This document shows, piece by piece, positions 18,048-27,711 of a DNA stretch of 64,000 nt. The number at the start of each line of letters is the position of its first letter. The stretch's first letter is position 1. Source of the stretch: Candidatus Obscuribacterales bacterium (GTDB lineage: Bacteria > Cyanobacteriota > Vampirovibrionia > Obscuribacterales > Obscuribacteraceae); contig JAKFVU010000034.1 in assembly GCA_021732025.1 (NCBI GenBank), forward strand, positions 1 to 64,000, read 5' to 3'. Below the pieces are notes generated by a model. That model searched no databases. It was not told the DNA's origin and worked only from the letters and a program-made list of their open reading frames with translations. Both the position numbers and the translations under genes were made by a program.

Positions 18048-19085
18048 ATGATATTGGTGACTGGGGCAGCCGGCTATATTGGCTCCCATTTCGTTCGTTA
18101 TTACCTTAAGCAGAACCCTGATTCTGACCTAGTTGCAGTAGACAATCTCAGCTTGGGAAATAAGCAGTCTTTAGATACCTCGTGCTCTCGTTTGCACTTT
18201 TACAATGCAGCCATCGGTGACCGAGCTGCTGTAGGCAAAGTCTTTGCCAACCATAAAATTGATGCTGTCGTTCATTTTGCTGCCAATGCCTATGTTGGTG
18301 AATCGCAGACCAAACCCTTCAAATATTTTGAGAATAATGTCAGCGAAACTCTACGGTTTCTGCAGTCGATGCAAGAAGCGCAAGTAAACAAGATAGTTTT
18401 CTCGTCTACCTGTGCTACTTACGGCAATCCTCAATATGTACCCATCGACGAAAAGCATCCACAGAAGCCTATCAATACTTATGGCAGCACCAAGCTTATG
18501 ATTGAAGAAGCTTTGCGCGCTTTAGCCTTGTCACTACAGATTCGCTATGTTTGTTTGCGCTATTTCAACGCAGCCGGGGCTGACCCAAATCCTCCTGAGG
18601 GGCAAGAAATTGGTGAAAGTCATGAACCCGAATCGCACTTGATTCCTCTAGCTATCTCCGCTTCATTGAACCTAGATAAGACGCAGAAGCGCCTGAAGGT
18701 TTTTGGCGATGATTATGAAACCGCTGATGGCACCTGCGTTCGCGACTACATTCACGTCAATGACCTAGCCGAGGCGCATTGTTTGGCGCTAAAGCTGCTC
18801 AGCTCTGAAAGCTTTGTTGGTGATGTTGACGAGTCAAAGCAGTTAGGTCTTGCCCTTAACTTAGGCACTGCTCATGGCGCCTCGGTCAAAGAAGTTATTG
18901 CCGCTGTGGAGGAAGTTACTGGCAGTGCGGTTCCTTTCGATCTTGTTGCCAGACGTCCTGGTGATCCACCTGCTCTAGTCGCCGACTTTAGCAAGGCCAA
19001 AGCCATACTTGGATGGCAACCCAAATTTGACCTCAAACAAACCGTTGAGAGTGCTTATAAGTGGGAATTGAAACGTCGCTATTGA
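18048..19085 (+). CDS. galE: UDP-glucose 4-epimerase
   Basis: This extended short-chain dehydrogenase interconverts UDP-glucose and UDP-galactose and supplies nucleotide sugars for envelope polysaccharides. It has the NAD-binding GAAGYIGSHFV motif at the N-terminus, the catalytic Ser/Thr region FSSTCATYG, and the Tyr145-x3-Lys149 pair in YGSTK. The family motifs RYFNAAGADP and GTCVRDYIHVNDLAEAH follow, and length (345) is normal. A GGGG-containing ribosome site precedes the ATG. It is divergent from the PgpH gene and converges with the glycosyltransferase gene 11 bases downstream. Confidence 0.96.
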   Translation: MILVTGAAGYIGSHFVRYYLKQNPDSDLVAVDNLSLGNKQSLDTSCSRLHFYNAAIGDRAAVGKVFANHKIDAVVHFAANAYVGESQTKPFKYFENNVSETLRFLQSMQEAQVNKIVFSSTCATYGNPQYVPIDEKHPQKPINTYGSTKLMIEEALRALALSLQIRYVCLRYFNAAGADPNPPEGQEIGESHEPESHLIPLAISASLNLDKTQKRLKVFGDDYETADGTCVRDYIHVNDLAEAHCLALKLLSSESFVGDVDESKQLGLALNLGTAHGASVKEVIAAVEEVTGSAVPFDLVARRPGDPPALVADFSKAKAILGWQPKFDLKQTVESAYKWELKRRY

Positions 19086-19096
19086 GGGCTAATTTC

Positions 19097-20323
19097 TTAC
19101 TCTAGTTCGGCGTCGACATTGAGTGTGCTCTTCACTTTATAGATGCGCTTACCTTGCGATTCATGGTAGGTGCGCATCATGATTTCTGCTTGCAAGCCCA
19201 TTAACAAGAGTTGCATACCCATCAAGAAGAAGACAGCAACTAGCACCGGTAGTGGTGTCTCGATGAAGGAAGTGTGGTAGCCGTATTTAAGTACTACCAT
19301 CCAGCCAAAAATTAGCAGAGAGAGAATCCACGAGGCCAGACCGGCTGTGCCAAAGACATAGATTGGCTTGGTGAAATATTTGGCCATGAACTTAACTGTG
19401 ATTAAGTCTAGGACCACTTTAAATGTGCGAGAAATACCATATTTTGATTGGCCAAATTGGCGAGCATAGTGGTTTACCGGAATTTCTGCTACACGGGCGC
19501 CAAGCCAGGTGGCATAAATCGGCACGAAGCGATGCATTTCGCCGTAAAGCCTAACGTCTTTGATCACTTCTTTGCGGTAAGCCTTAAGAGAGCAACCATA
19601 GTCGTGCAGGCGCACGCCTGAGATAGAAGAGATTATTTTGTTAGCTGTCCACGAAGGAATGAGGCGCAGGAATAATTCGTCTTTTCGTTCTTTGCGCCAT
19701 CCGCTAACAACATCGTAGCCTTCGTCTAGTTTGTCCAGCAAACGGACAATGTCGGCCGGGTCATTCTGCAAATCGGCATCCATAGGGATAATCACATCGC
19801 CTAATGCATGGTCAATTCCCGCTGCTAGCGCTGCCGTTTGACCAAAGTTGCGGACAAAGCGCACAACCTTTATACGGGTGTCACCAGCCGATATCGCCTT
19901 TAGCTTGTTGTAAGACTGATCTTTTGAACCGTCATCAATAATGATGGCTTCCCAGGTGCGACCCAATTGGTCGAGGGCACTTACCAGCTTTTGATAAAGC
20001 AGCTCTACATTTTCTTCTTCGTTGTATACAGGAACTACTACCGAAATTTCAGGAAGAGCGTCGATGCCCATATGTAGAGGCATTGCCCGCTTGTAGATCG
20101 ACTTTTCGTAGGTCAAAGGATCGGCAACAATCTTGGTGCTAGCGACAACTGGCCGATTATGACTTAGACTGGATTGGTCAGAATTTGTTGTCGTGGTCGA
20201 CCCCGTGGCTGACCCCGTTGTTGAGACAGATGCTGTAGTTTGCATGGTATTCATCGCAAGTATATCCCTGACATATTTCTGAAATTGGATTGCCAGACAA
20301 TCATAATCAACTTGGCCGAACAT
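19097..20323 (-). CDS. Family 2 glycosyltransferase, DPM1/GtrB-like, with two C-terminal TM helices
   Basis: The catalytic GT-A domain begins at ISVVVPVYNEEENVELLYQKL (about 83-103) and contains the metal-binding DADLQNDP and an active-site region ending VSGWRKERKDE. Two membrane helices (about 322-345 and 358-382) follow. This layout matches bacterial polyprenyl-phosphate sugar transferases such as GtrB, ArnC or DPM synthase homologues. The likely product is a lipid-linked monosaccharide; the sugar is unknown. The first about 60 residues are Ser/Thr-rich and poorly conserved. The start is uncertain: ATG 20323 with AAGG close by, or ATG 20254. Confidence 0.9.
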   Translation of the reverse strand: MFGQVDYDCLAIQFQKYVRDILAMNTMQTTASVSTTGSATGSTTTTNSDQSSLSHNRPVVASTKIVADPLTYEKSIYKRAMPLHMGIDALPEISVVVPVYNEEENVELLYQKLVSALDQLGRTWEAIIIDDGSKDQSYNKLKAISAGDTRIKVVRFVRNFGQTAALAAGIDHALGDVIIPMDADLQNDPADIVRLLDKLDEGYDVVSGWRKERKDELFLRLIPSWTANKIISSISGVRLHDYGCSLKAYRKEVIKDVRLYGEMHRFVPIYATWLGARVAEIPVNHYARQFGQSKYGISRTFKVVLDLITVKFMAKYFTKPIYVFGTAGLASWILSLLIFGWMVVLKYGYHTSFIETPLPVLVAVFFLMGMQLLLMGLQAEIMMRTYHESQGKRIYKVKSTLNVDAELE

Positions 20324-20388
20324 ACACCTTGATTACTTCTCATCAACCTCATGATTACCTTGGCTAACGAGCGCGAGCAATTGCATTA

Positions 20389-21627
20389 ATGACGATTATA
20401 AAGACCAGCGGGCAGGCTCAAGGTGAGCCCCAACCTGAACCACAGCCCAAAATTAAGCCTAAGGTTTCAGCTTCTCCGTCTTCTGGGCAAGCTAAATCTG
20501 AAACTATAGAAGAAGTTAACGTTAACCGAAATCGTCGTTCTTCTTTACTTTCTGGTCAAGAAAATACGGCTGATCAGAAATCTGACCAAGCAGTTCGTCC
20601 TGATACTTTGCAGGAGTATATAGGTCAGTCTCGTTTAAAGGGCATGATGCATATGTCTATCTCTGCGGCTAAGTCGCGGGGCGAGGCTCTCGATCATGTT
20701 TTGTTTTATGGTCCTCCTGGTCTGGGCAAGACCACTCTGGCCCGCGTCATTGCCAATGAAATGCAAGCTCGCATTCATATGACCTCTGGACCTTCGTTAG
20801 AGCGGCCTCGTGACATTATTGGTCTAGTGCATCAGTTAGAAGAAGGCGATGTGCTCTTTATCGATGAAATTCACCGCCTTTCGCGGGTGGCTGAAGAGCT
20901 TCTATATCCGGCAATTGAAGATTTTGTAATTGATTTAACTACAGGAAAAGGTCAGGCAACCCGCACCATGCGTTTGCCCTTACCGCGCTTTACGTTAATC
21001 GGTGCCACCACAAAGGCTGGCATGCTTTCAAACGCCCTGCGCGACCGCTTTGGATTTGTCTGTCGCCTCGAATTTTATGATGAAGGCGAGCTGACAAAAA
21101 TTGTTGCTCGCACAGCTAAAATTCTTTCTGTAGCAATGGAAATTGAAGCTGTTGTTGCTATTGCCTCAAGGGCAAGAGGCACTCCACGAATAGCCAATCG
21201 CTTAGTGCGTTTGGTGCGCGACTTTGGTCAGTATCAAGGAGCAGCGGTTATTGACGGAGCTATCGCTGAAGCTGCTTTAGAGTCATATCAAGTCGACAAA
21301 CATGGTCTAGATATGACCGATAGACGCCTACTTGAGATTCTTATTGATCATTATGATGGTGGCCCTGTTGGTATCGAAACCTTAGCTGCCACCATTGGTG
21401 AAGACTCTGAAACTGTTGAAGATGTATATGAACCATTTTTGATTCAGAAAGGATTTATTCAACGTACTTCACGCGGACGTATGGCCACTCCCTTTGCTTA
21501 TCAACACCTAGGAAAGCCTGTGAGCAAGCGCATTCTCAATGAAACTTCGATTGCCGAGGCCAAGCAATTGGATATTTTTCAAAGGCAATCTGCCCAAGCA
21601 AGTGATACTACAAGCAGTGATGAATAA
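20389..21627 (+). CDS. ruvB: Holliday junction branch migration ATPase RuvB with N-terminal extension
   Basis: RuvB is the AAA+ motor of the RuvAB branch migration complex in recombinational repair. It has RPDTLQEYIGQSRLK, Walker A GPPGLGKTT (108-116), Walker B LFIDEIHRLS, sensor 1 IGATTKAG and the arginine-finger segment LRDRFGF, then the winged-helix C-terminal domain (GGPVGIETLAATIGED). The first about 65 residues are a Pro/Gln/Ser-rich extension not found in Escherichia coli RuvB, in which Walker A lies about 45 residues earlier. The gene is divergent from the glycosyltransferase gene and its stop overlaps the next start. ruvA and ruvC are not adjacent. Confidence 0.96.
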   Translation: MTIIKTSGQAQGEPQPEPQPKIKPKVSASPSSGQAKSETIEEVNVNRNRRSSLLSGQENTADQKSDQAVRPDTLQEYIGQSRLKGMMHMSISAAKSRGEALDHVLFYGPPGLGKTTLARVIANEMQARIHMTSGPSLERPRDIIGLVHQLEEGDVLFIDEIHRLSRVAEELLYPAIEDFVIDLTTGKGQATRTMRLPLPRFTLIGATTKAGMLSNALRDRFGFVCRLEFYDEGELTKIVARTAKILSVAMEIEAVVAIASRARGTPRIANRLVRLVRDFGQYQGAAVIDGAIAEAALESYQVDKHGLDMTDRRLLEILIDHYDGGPVGIETLAATIGEDSETVEDVYEPFLIQKGFIQRTSRGRMATPFAYQHLGKPVSKRILNETSIAEAKQLDIFQRQSAQASDTTSSDE

Positions 21628-22709
21628 TGGCGCCTGCCAATCCTAATATTACTATTGCCAATACTAAACCGAGCGAAGAAGAATTTGCTGTTGGGCGCGT
21701 GGTGTCTGTGGGCAAAGCTACTCTTAATAAAGAGCTGCTTTCAAGCGTTGGTATGGTTTCAAATCGGCAAATTGTTTCAGTTGAAGTATTAGAAGGAAAG
21801 TTGAAAGGCTGCACGGTGACTGTGCCGAACGAGATAACTGATAATCCAGTTTTTAACATCAACGTTAAGCCTGGCACAGAGGTAATACTCTCAGTTGTCA
21901 CCACCGGTGGTGAGGTAGCAAAAAGTGAAGTTAACATTGCTGACTATCACCGTGCTCCTACTCTGGGCTGGCTCTTACTAGTTTTTCTTTTGGCCTTCGT
22001 CATCTTTGGTGGTAAAAAAGGCGTTAAGTCGCTAGTAGCACTACTCATCAGTGTTTGCTTAATTGCCTTTGTTTTGTTGCCACTCAGCCTAAATGGCTTT
22101 AATCCTTTATTGGTTGCCATTGCCATTTGCTTAGTGTCGGCTGTGACTACGATGTACTTTGTAGCGGGGCGCTCCAAAAAATCGTTGGCCGCTATTTTGG
22201 GAACTATTGGCGGTGTGATTGTGGCTGGCATTGCTGCTCAGCTAGTTATTCATTACGCCCCTCTCACGGGTTTGTCCTCTGAAGAAGCTCAAATACTGCG
22301 AGGCTCACTTCTTGTTGTCAGCCCCAAATTTTATAGTGGTTTGCTGGCAGCCGGGATGCTTATTGGTGCTCTTGGCGTGATTATGGATGTGGCCGTTTCG
22401 ATTGCTTCAGCCGTGTCAGAGGTCGCTAAGATTGGTCACCGTACGTTTGCTGAATTATTCGAGTCTGGTATGAATGTTGGCCGTGACATTATGGGAACCA
22501 TGACAAATACGCTTATTTTGGCCTACACCGGCTCAGCTCTACCTCTGCTCTTGTTGATTAGTCAAATACCATCTACCAAACTTGTAAATCTTGATTTGGT
22601 TGCAACTGAAGTGGCATCGGCAATTAGTGGTAGTCTAGGATTGGTTCTGACCATTCCTCTCACTGCTTATTTTGCAGCGCGTCTAATGGCTTCAGAGCCG
22701 CAGAGCTAG
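21627..22709 (+). CDS. YibE/F-like multi-pass membrane protein
   Basis: An extracytoplasmic or N-terminal beta-rich region (about 15-105) precedes seven or eight membrane helices. Segments such as LGWLLLVFLLAFVIFGGKKGVKSL and LGVIMDVAVSIASAVSEVA match the YibE/F family, whose function is not established. The family signature is the helix pair around GGKKG and the GALGVIMDVAVSIAS stretch. The protein has 360 residues. The ATG overlaps the ruvB TAA by one base, so translation is probably coupled even though no functional link is known. Confidence 0.85.
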   Translation: MAPANPNITIANTKPSEEEFAVGRVVSVGKATLNKELLSSVGMVSNRQIVSVEVLEGKLKGCTVTVPNEITDNPVFNINVKPGTEVILSVVTTGGEVAKSEVNIADYHRAPTLGWLLLVFLLAFVIFGGKKGVKSLVALLISVCLIAFVLLPLSLNGFNPLLVAIAICLVSAVTTMYFVAGRSKKSLAAILGTIGGVIVAGIAAQLVIHYAPLTGLSSEEAQILRGSLLVVSPKFYSGLLAAGMLIGALGVIMDVAVSIASAVSEVAKIGHRTFAELFESGMNVGRDIMGTMTNTLILAYTGSALPLLLLISQIPSTKLVNLDLVATEVASAISGSLGLVLTIPLTAYFAARLMASEPQS

Positions 22710-22739
22710 TAGCACGCACTTGATTCTTAGAACAGCAAA

Positions 22740-23645
22740 ATGAGACTTCTCTTCGGCTGGCTTTTATTTGCCGGTGCAGTATTCAGTATTATGGCCGGCG
22801 GCATATTCTTGTCGTTGGCTCTCGGCTATGCCTGTGTCATGGGCGGTCGTGAGTTTATTGCCATGGCCCGCAAAAAAGGCATTAACCCATCCAGCCGCAT
22901 TGTTTTAGGCATGATTATTGCTTTCTTTGCCGTCGCTGCCCTGCCTGACATTCCGCAGTGGATGATTGGTATCAAGGTACCGGATAGTTTTTCTATTCAG
23001 CACTTTCCTTTACTGCTAACTATTGGCATCTATCTATCTTTCTTTCGCTTGTTGTTCCGCAACGATAATCCGCCAGCGACAATTGCCGATATCGCCTCTA
23101 CTATTCTTGGTTTCATTTATGTTGGCTGGCTGCCGTGCCATTTGGTATTACTGCGCAATCTCACTCCAGCTGGCATGCCAATTACTGACAATCCCCTGCA
23201 GCAGCCTGGTTTAGCCTATGTCTGGGCAACCCTCTTTATTATCTGGGGCACCGATGTCTTTGCTTATTATGTTGGCAAGAAGATCGGCAAGCACCTTTTG
23301 TATCCTCAAATAAGTCCGAAAAAGACTTTAGAAGGGGCTATTGGTGGATTTTGCGTTGCTATCATATTTTCAGTCAGCATTGCCTTGCTTGCCGACCATG
23401 TGCTTTTCGCTTGTCATCCATTTAAGTTCAATCTCTGGCAGGCCCCTTTAATGGGTGCTGTGGTTTCAATAGCTGCCCAGTTGGGTGATTTGTGTGAATC
23501 ACTTTTAAAGCGTGATGCTGGTATTAAAGACTCTGGCGACATGATTCCAGGTCACGGTGGCTTCTTAGACCGGGGCGACAGCATCATTATTAGTAGTGCC
23601 GTGGCTTACTACTGGGTTAATCTCGTTGTTCTTGGAAATATCTGA
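22740..23645 (+). CDS. cdsA: Phosphatidate cytidylyltransferase CdsA
   Basis: CdsA makes CDP-diacylglycerol from phosphatidate and CTP, the branch point of phospholipid synthesis. The protein is 301 residues with about seven or eight membrane helices. The C-terminal family signature is present: LLKRDAGIKDSGDMIPGHGG followed by FLDRGDSIIIS, which carries the metal-binding Asp residues. The KKIGKH and SPKKTLEGAIGG segments upstream are also typical. It starts 30 bases after the YibE/F gene and is followed by tRNA-Ser. Confidence 0.95.
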   Translation: MRLLFGWLLFAGAVFSIMAGGIFLSLALGYACVMGGREFIAMARKKGINPSSRIVLGMIIAFFAVAALPDIPQWMIGIKVPDSFSIQHFPLLLTIGIYLSFFRLLFRNDNPPATIADIASTILGFIYVGWLPCHLVLLRNLTPAGMPITDNPLQQPGLAYVWATLFIIWGTDVFAYYVGKKIGKHLLYPQISPKKTLEGAIGGFCVAIIFSVSIALLADHVLFACHPFKFNLWQAPLMGAVVSIAAQLGDLCESLLKRDAGIKDSGDMIPGHGGFLDRGDSIIISSAVAYYWVNLVVLGNI

Positions 23646-23723
23646 CAACAATTTTTGGTCAACAGGGCGATTGTGAGCTATCATAAGAGTTGCCGATTAA
23701 TCGACCAGAAAATTCGTGCTCTT

Positions 23724-23813
23724 GGAGAGGTGGCTGAGTGGTCGAAAGCACCTTCCTGCTAAGAAGACGTACGGGGTTAACCTGTACCGAGGGTTCGAAT
23801 CCCTCCCTCTCCG
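23724..23813 (+). tRNA. tRNA-Ser (anticodon GCT)
   Basis: The 90-base sequence folds as a class II tRNA. The acceptor stem pairs GGAGAGG (23724-23730) with CCTCTCC (23806-23812), with discriminator G at 23813. The anticodon loop contains CTGCTAA with anticodon GCT, reading AGC and AGT codons. A long variable arm (ACGTACGGGGTTAACCTGT region) and a GGTTCGAATCC T arm are present. The CCA end is not encoded. Confidence 0.97.
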
Positions 23814-23819
23814 AATATT

Positions 23820-23856
23820 AAAGACGACGCTTCAGTGATGGGGCGTCTTTTTTTTG
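23820..23856 (+). terminator. Rho-independent terminator after tRNA-Ser
   Basis: AAAGACG pairs with CGTCTTT (or the inner GACGC with GCGTC), followed by eight T residues. It lies just after the tRNA and before the convergent gene at 23874, and can end transcription of the cdsA-tRNA unit. Confidence 0.8.
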
Positions 23857-23873
23857 CACTAGATATGGTGGCA

Positions 23874-25625
23874 TCAGTTTTCTAGCGATTTCTGCCAATC
23901 TTTTGATAGTTGTACGATGCCATCACGCAGTACTTTTAGGGTCTTGGTCTGACGCATAATCGAGCTGACAGCCGAGATGTCGTCAGCTTTCATGGCGTCG
24001 ACTCCTACTGCTGTGAGAGTGGCTATCGATGAGTCGACTGAATCAAACAGATTTTTTATGGCATGAGCAACTTTGCGATTGTTTTCAGCGATGTCTTTAT
24101 CTGTATTGAGGTCCATTTTTGAGGCACCATCTTCTGGGGCTTGGGCAACAAAATGGTAGGTGTTTTTCTCTCCATTGACTCCAGAATTGTTCAAGGTCTG
24201 GGTGGTGGATTGACTAGCTATTGCTGCTGCTGTGGCGCTGGTTCGATCAACAGGTGTTGCTGGGATTTTTGTCTGGGGCTCTGCCGGAGGCTCAGGTCTA
24301 GTGACCATATTGACCATAGGTAGAGCTGCTGGAGGAGCAGCGATCTCAACTTTGGCTAAAGGCTCAGGTTTTTGCACTGTCTCGTTGGCTGCTTGTACTT
24401 TCTCTGGTGCTGCTGCCGGTACGTTCGCTTGTGTTGGCACAGGTTGAGGCCGCGGAGCCGGTGCCGCAACTTGTTCAATTTGTTCAACTTCTGGGGGCAC
24501 CACTTCTCGGGTCTCAGCTTTGGGTTCTTGCACAGCCTTACTAAAGAAGCTCAATTCTTCTCTTGGTTCGGCCGCTGCCACTTGTACTGGTTCTATTGCA
24601 GGAGGCGCTGCCACAGGGGCGGGCAGCGGTCTGGGAGAGGCCGCCGGGTTGGCAAATTGCTGAACTGAGTTTTGGCTGGGCATTATGGGCGCTGGCGTAT
24701 TTGCATAACTAGTTTCTTGCTCTTGCCCTAAGAGGTCTGCTCCTGCTGACCTGGCAGCATGTATTGATGCGTTCGGTCCAGATTGGGGCATTATTCCTTG
24801 ACTTTGGCCGACATTAGCTAGTTGAGCCAAAGTATGTCCCGGACGGTCAAGCATGGCCTGTCTTACTAGTTGGCTCGGTCTGGGTTTTTCACTGAAGAAC
24901 ATGGCATTGTCGTCTGGTTCGTAGGACCGCTCGACTGTGGTTTCGGGCTGTAAGCTACTGAGGTCGTGGGGATCGAAGACAAACTTTTCATCGTTGCTGG
25001 CTTCACCGCGAGTAACCTTCACTAGCTGACCAAAAAAGCGCCGCGACAAAGCTGGAATGCTTTCCAAGGCGAGAGCTTGCCCATCGATTGTCCAGATCAT
25101 TTGTCTGGAGTTGCCTACCCGGTCTTTAACTAAAAGTAGCTCAGCATACGGTTCGAAATCGCTTTGGTCTGGCCTGAAACCAACTAGATACTTAATGGGC
25201 GTGATATAGACTCTCACGCGATTTTCTTCGGCATGAACTAGCAGTGCCCAATCCCTCGATGAAATATGGCCAATGCAAAAGCGAATAGGTTGACCAACCG
25301 CATCGCTATAGTCGGCTTGGCTGCGCATGCTAGACGGTCTTTCGCAATTGACCACATGCTCGCGGTGCTCAAGGGAACGGTTGAATTCAAAGGCATAGCG
25401 CTTAAAGTTGTCGAATAGCCTATCGACTACCGATGCCATATTTTCGTTTAGTTTATTTTCACTGGAGCCGGTCACCACCGGTTCCTCCGCTTTACTAACC
25501 GATTCTTCTTGCATGGCCATCATCCAGCGGTTTGTCTCTTCACCGGTGAATGCTTGGCTGACCGACGATAAAATCTTCTCTTTTAAGTCATCTTCCGTGC
25601 GAATCTTGCGGAAATCGTCGCTCAT
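23874..25625 (-). CDS. Large Pro/Ala-rich protein of unknown function
   Basis: I do not recognise this 583-residue protein. It has three parts. Residues 1-215 are folded-looking and contain an N-terminal helical region (TEDDLKEKILSSVSQAF) and a beta-rich segment (PIRFCIGHISSRDWALLVHAEENRVRVYITP). Residues 240-490 are a long disordered linker rich in Pro, Ala, Gln and Glu. Residues 505-583 are a helical, coiled-coil-like tail. There is no signal peptide and no membrane helix, so it is probably cytoplasmic; the shape suggests a scaffold. The upstream DMT gene is in the same direction after 84 bases. Confidence 0.75.
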   Translation of the reverse strand: MSDDFRKIRTEDDLKEKILSSVSQAFTGEETNRWMMAMQEESVSKAEEPVVTGSSENKLNENMASVVDRLFDNFKRYAFEFNRSLEHREHVVNCERPSSMRSQADYSDAVGQPIRFCIGHISSRDWALLVHAEENRVRVYITPIKYLVGFRPDQSDFEPYAELLLVKDRVGNSRQMIWTIDGQALALESIPALSRRFFGQLVKVTRGEASNDEKFVFDPHDLSSLQPETTVERSYEPDDNAMFFSEKPRPSQLVRQAMLDRPGHTLAQLANVGQSQGIMPQSGPNASIHAARSAGADLLGQEQETSYANTPAPIMPSQNSVQQFANPAASPRPLPAPVAAPPAIEPVQVAAAEPREELSFFSKAVQEPKAETREVVPPEVEQIEQVAAPAPRPQPVPTQANVPAAAPEKVQAANETVQKPEPLAKVEIAAPPAALPMVNMVTRPEPPAEPQTKIPATPVDRTSATAAAIASQSTTQTLNNSGVNGEKNTYHFVAQAPEDGASKMDLNTDKDIAENNRKVAHAIKNLFDSVDSSIATLTAVGVDAMKADDISAVSSIMRQTKTLKVLRDGIVQLSKDWQKSLEN

Positions 25626-25709
25626 TTTGGCCCTCTCAAAAACTCAAGAACAGAATCGAATGCAAACAGTGTTGCCTGATATATGCCCATATAACTCAGG
25701 CTTTCTTAC

Positions 25710-26615
25710 TTAAAGTGCCTTTGTGTTTTGAACCAATAATCCACCGGCGACAATCAGCACAACCCCAGCCAGGCGCAGCTTACTGAGCTTTTCTTTGAGA
25801 AAAATGACCGCTCCCAAGTACATGAAAAGAGGGTAGCAACCGGTAATGACAATTACATAAGAAGCAGTAGCCATGGTCATGGCAAACATATAGCTGAGAG
25901 TTCCTAAAGACAGGCAAATTGATGAGAAGCCTGAATATTTCCAGGCCTTGGGGCTGCGGTAGGCAACTTTGTAATTTATCAGCCTGAAGATCAGTAGCAT
26001 TACCGCCAGAATCGCTGCATCCCAGACGCACCTGGCATAGTAAATTTTGAATGGCAAGTCGAGTTCGAGCGCTTTTTTGTCAAAAAGACCAGTTACTCCC
26101 CATAGTAAGGTGGCCATGAGGCACATGAGCAGTACTAACTTTTGGCTTTTCTTGTTTGATTCTTTGCTGGCTGAAGAAGAGCCAACTAAACCGACTCCAA
26201 TTCCCACCAAAACTGAACCGACCATGCGCTCAGGTACCAAAGCCTCGTGCAAGAACACGTGGGCGAGCACTTGGACTATTAGGGGATAGGCTGCAGTAAT
26301 TCCTAGAACGAAACTGGCTTCGGCTCTTGCCATGGCCACGAGGTAAAAGAGCATGCCGCCGGATGATGACAACGAACCCAAGGCGGTCCAAAACCAGACA
26401 CCGGGCCCAATTGTCCAACCGCTTTGATAAAGCAGGTTGAGAAGTAACCAGCCAATTGGTACTTCGAGCAAATAGTAGATGTGCTGAAACAGCAAGACAT
26501 CTAGGTGGCCGGCCGCCTCTAGCGCTTTTTTGTCAAAAAGACCCCAGGTGCTCCAGCAAAAAAGCGAGATGGCTATCAGTACGTTCAAATCCGTACTAAA
26601 ACTGAACGGCATCAC
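25710..26615 (-). CDS. EamA/DMT-superfamily transporter
   Basis: Ten predicted membrane helices form two homologous halves. Each half opens with a similar motif: WSTWGLFDKKALE near residue 22 and LLWGVTGLFDKKALE near residue 165. That internal repeat is typical of the EamA fold. Members export or import small metabolites such as amino acids or sugars; the substrate here cannot be read from sequence. The protein has 301 residues. The first codon is GTG at 26615 with ATG directly after at 26612; either could be used. It is divergent from the M50 peptidase gene. Confidence 0.88.
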   Translation of the reverse strand: MMPFSFSTDLNVLIAISLFCWSTWGLFDKKALEAAGHLDVLLFQHIYYLLEVPIGWLLLNLLYQSGWTIGPGVWFWTALGSLSSSGGMLFYLVAMARAEASFVLGITAAYPLIVQVLAHVFLHEALVPERMVGSVLVGIGVGLVGSSSASKESNKKSQKLVLLMCLMATLLWGVTGLFDKKALELDLPFKIYYARCVWDAAILAVMLLIFRLINYKVAYRSPKAWKYSGFSSICLSLGTLSYMFAMTMATASYVIVITGCYPLFMYLGAVIFLKEKLSKLRLAGVVLIVAGGLLVQNTKAL

Positions 26616-26698
26616 TCACATCATTTAAGCTATGATCAGCAAGTCTATCAGCTTGCCTCTTTCTCGCGGGCTGAACGACCTATTCGGAAATATTTCTG

Positions 26699-27694
26699 AT
26701 GCCAGCCAAGCCGTCTGAAGATAAGCCAGATAAAAAGACCGGTGGTCAAGGGTTCGCTTTCAAGAAGCCACAGCCTAAGCTCAAGGTTTCTGAAACAGTC
26801 GAAGAGAAATTGGCGCGTCTTGAAAATGAAGTGGCAGTTAGTAAGGTAACCGATTCACCGAGTTCGGCTTTGCCATCGCCTGTGGTGTCAGCCAAAACTG
26901 TTGCTGCTGTCTCGCCAGCTTCTGCTAGTCAACTTAGCTTCATGCACAACCCTCGTTGGAACATGTCAGTGTTCTGGTTGTTGGTATTTTTTAGCGTGTT
27001 TTTGAGTAATGTACCTGGCATCCATTTCTTGCTCACACCAGTCAATCAATTTGTCACCATGGTGCATGAAATGGGACATGTTCTCGTCACTATCTTTACT
27101 GGCGGTCACGTTGATTTTATGACTGTAGTTTCCGATGGCCAGGGCCATGGTGGTCTGACTGGCACTCATGGAGGCTGGAGACTTTTTAGTGTTCAAGCAG
27201 GTTATATCGGTACGACATTATTTGGTTGCTTACTGATCTATCTTGGTCAGTATCCCCGCCTTTCAAAAGCTCTGTTGTCTGGTCTGGGAGTGGCAATGAT
27301 TACCAGCTCGTTGATGTTCATGGCTCCAGGTCTGCTCAGTGCGCACTTTTTCGAGAGTATCGGTAGTTTGCTCTGGGGTCTTGGAATGGGCGCCTTTTGC
27401 TTCTATCTAGGTAGAAAATTACAAGCCGCTTGGGCAAATTTCGTAGTACTATTCTTGGCCGTGCAAACTGCACTTAGTTCGCTAGCACTGACTTGGTCAT
27501 TATTTCCTCATGCATTGGGCTTGGCCGGAGGGGGATTTAGTGATGCCACACTCATGGCTGAAATGGTGCCACTTACCCTGCCAATATTTTGGGTCTTTCT
27601 CTGGATTGCAATTTCAATTGTCATGCTTTTTTTGACTCTCAAACACACCTATGGTGCTGCTTTTATGAAAAAGCGCATCTCTAAAAAACTATAG
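26699..27694 (+). CDS. M50-family (site-2 protease-like) membrane metallopeptidase
   Basis: The zinc site HEMGH at residues 123-127 lies in a hydrophobic segment and is followed by the short beta region FTGGHVDFMTVVSDGQGHGGLT, then GGWRLFSVQAGYIGTTLFG. This is the arrangement of M50B-like peptidases. About 85 N-terminal residues are charged, low-complexity and probably cytoplasmic; about six membrane helices follow. A metal-binding Asp of the classical NxxPxxxxD motif is not clearly seen, so activity is not certain. It is 331 residues long and lies 17 bases before the FTCD gene. Confidence 0.8.
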   Translation: MPAKPSEDKPDKKTGGQGFAFKKPQPKLKVSETVEEKLARLENEVAVSKVTDSPSSALPSPVVSAKTVAAVSPASASQLSFMHNPRWNMSVFWLLVFFSVFLSNVPGIHFLLTPVNQFVTMVHEMGHVLVTIFTGGHVDFMTVVSDGQGHGGLTGTHGGWRLFSVQAGYIGTTLFGCLLIYLGQYPRLSKALLSGLGVAMITSSLMFMAPGLLSAHFFESIGSLLWGLGMGAFCFYLGRKLQAAWANFVVLFLAVQTALSSLALTWSLFPHALGLAGGGFSDATLMAEMVPLTLPIFWVFLWIAISIVMLFLTLKHTYGAAFMKKRISKKL

Positions 27695-27711
27695 TCTATA
27701 TTGGAGGATCA

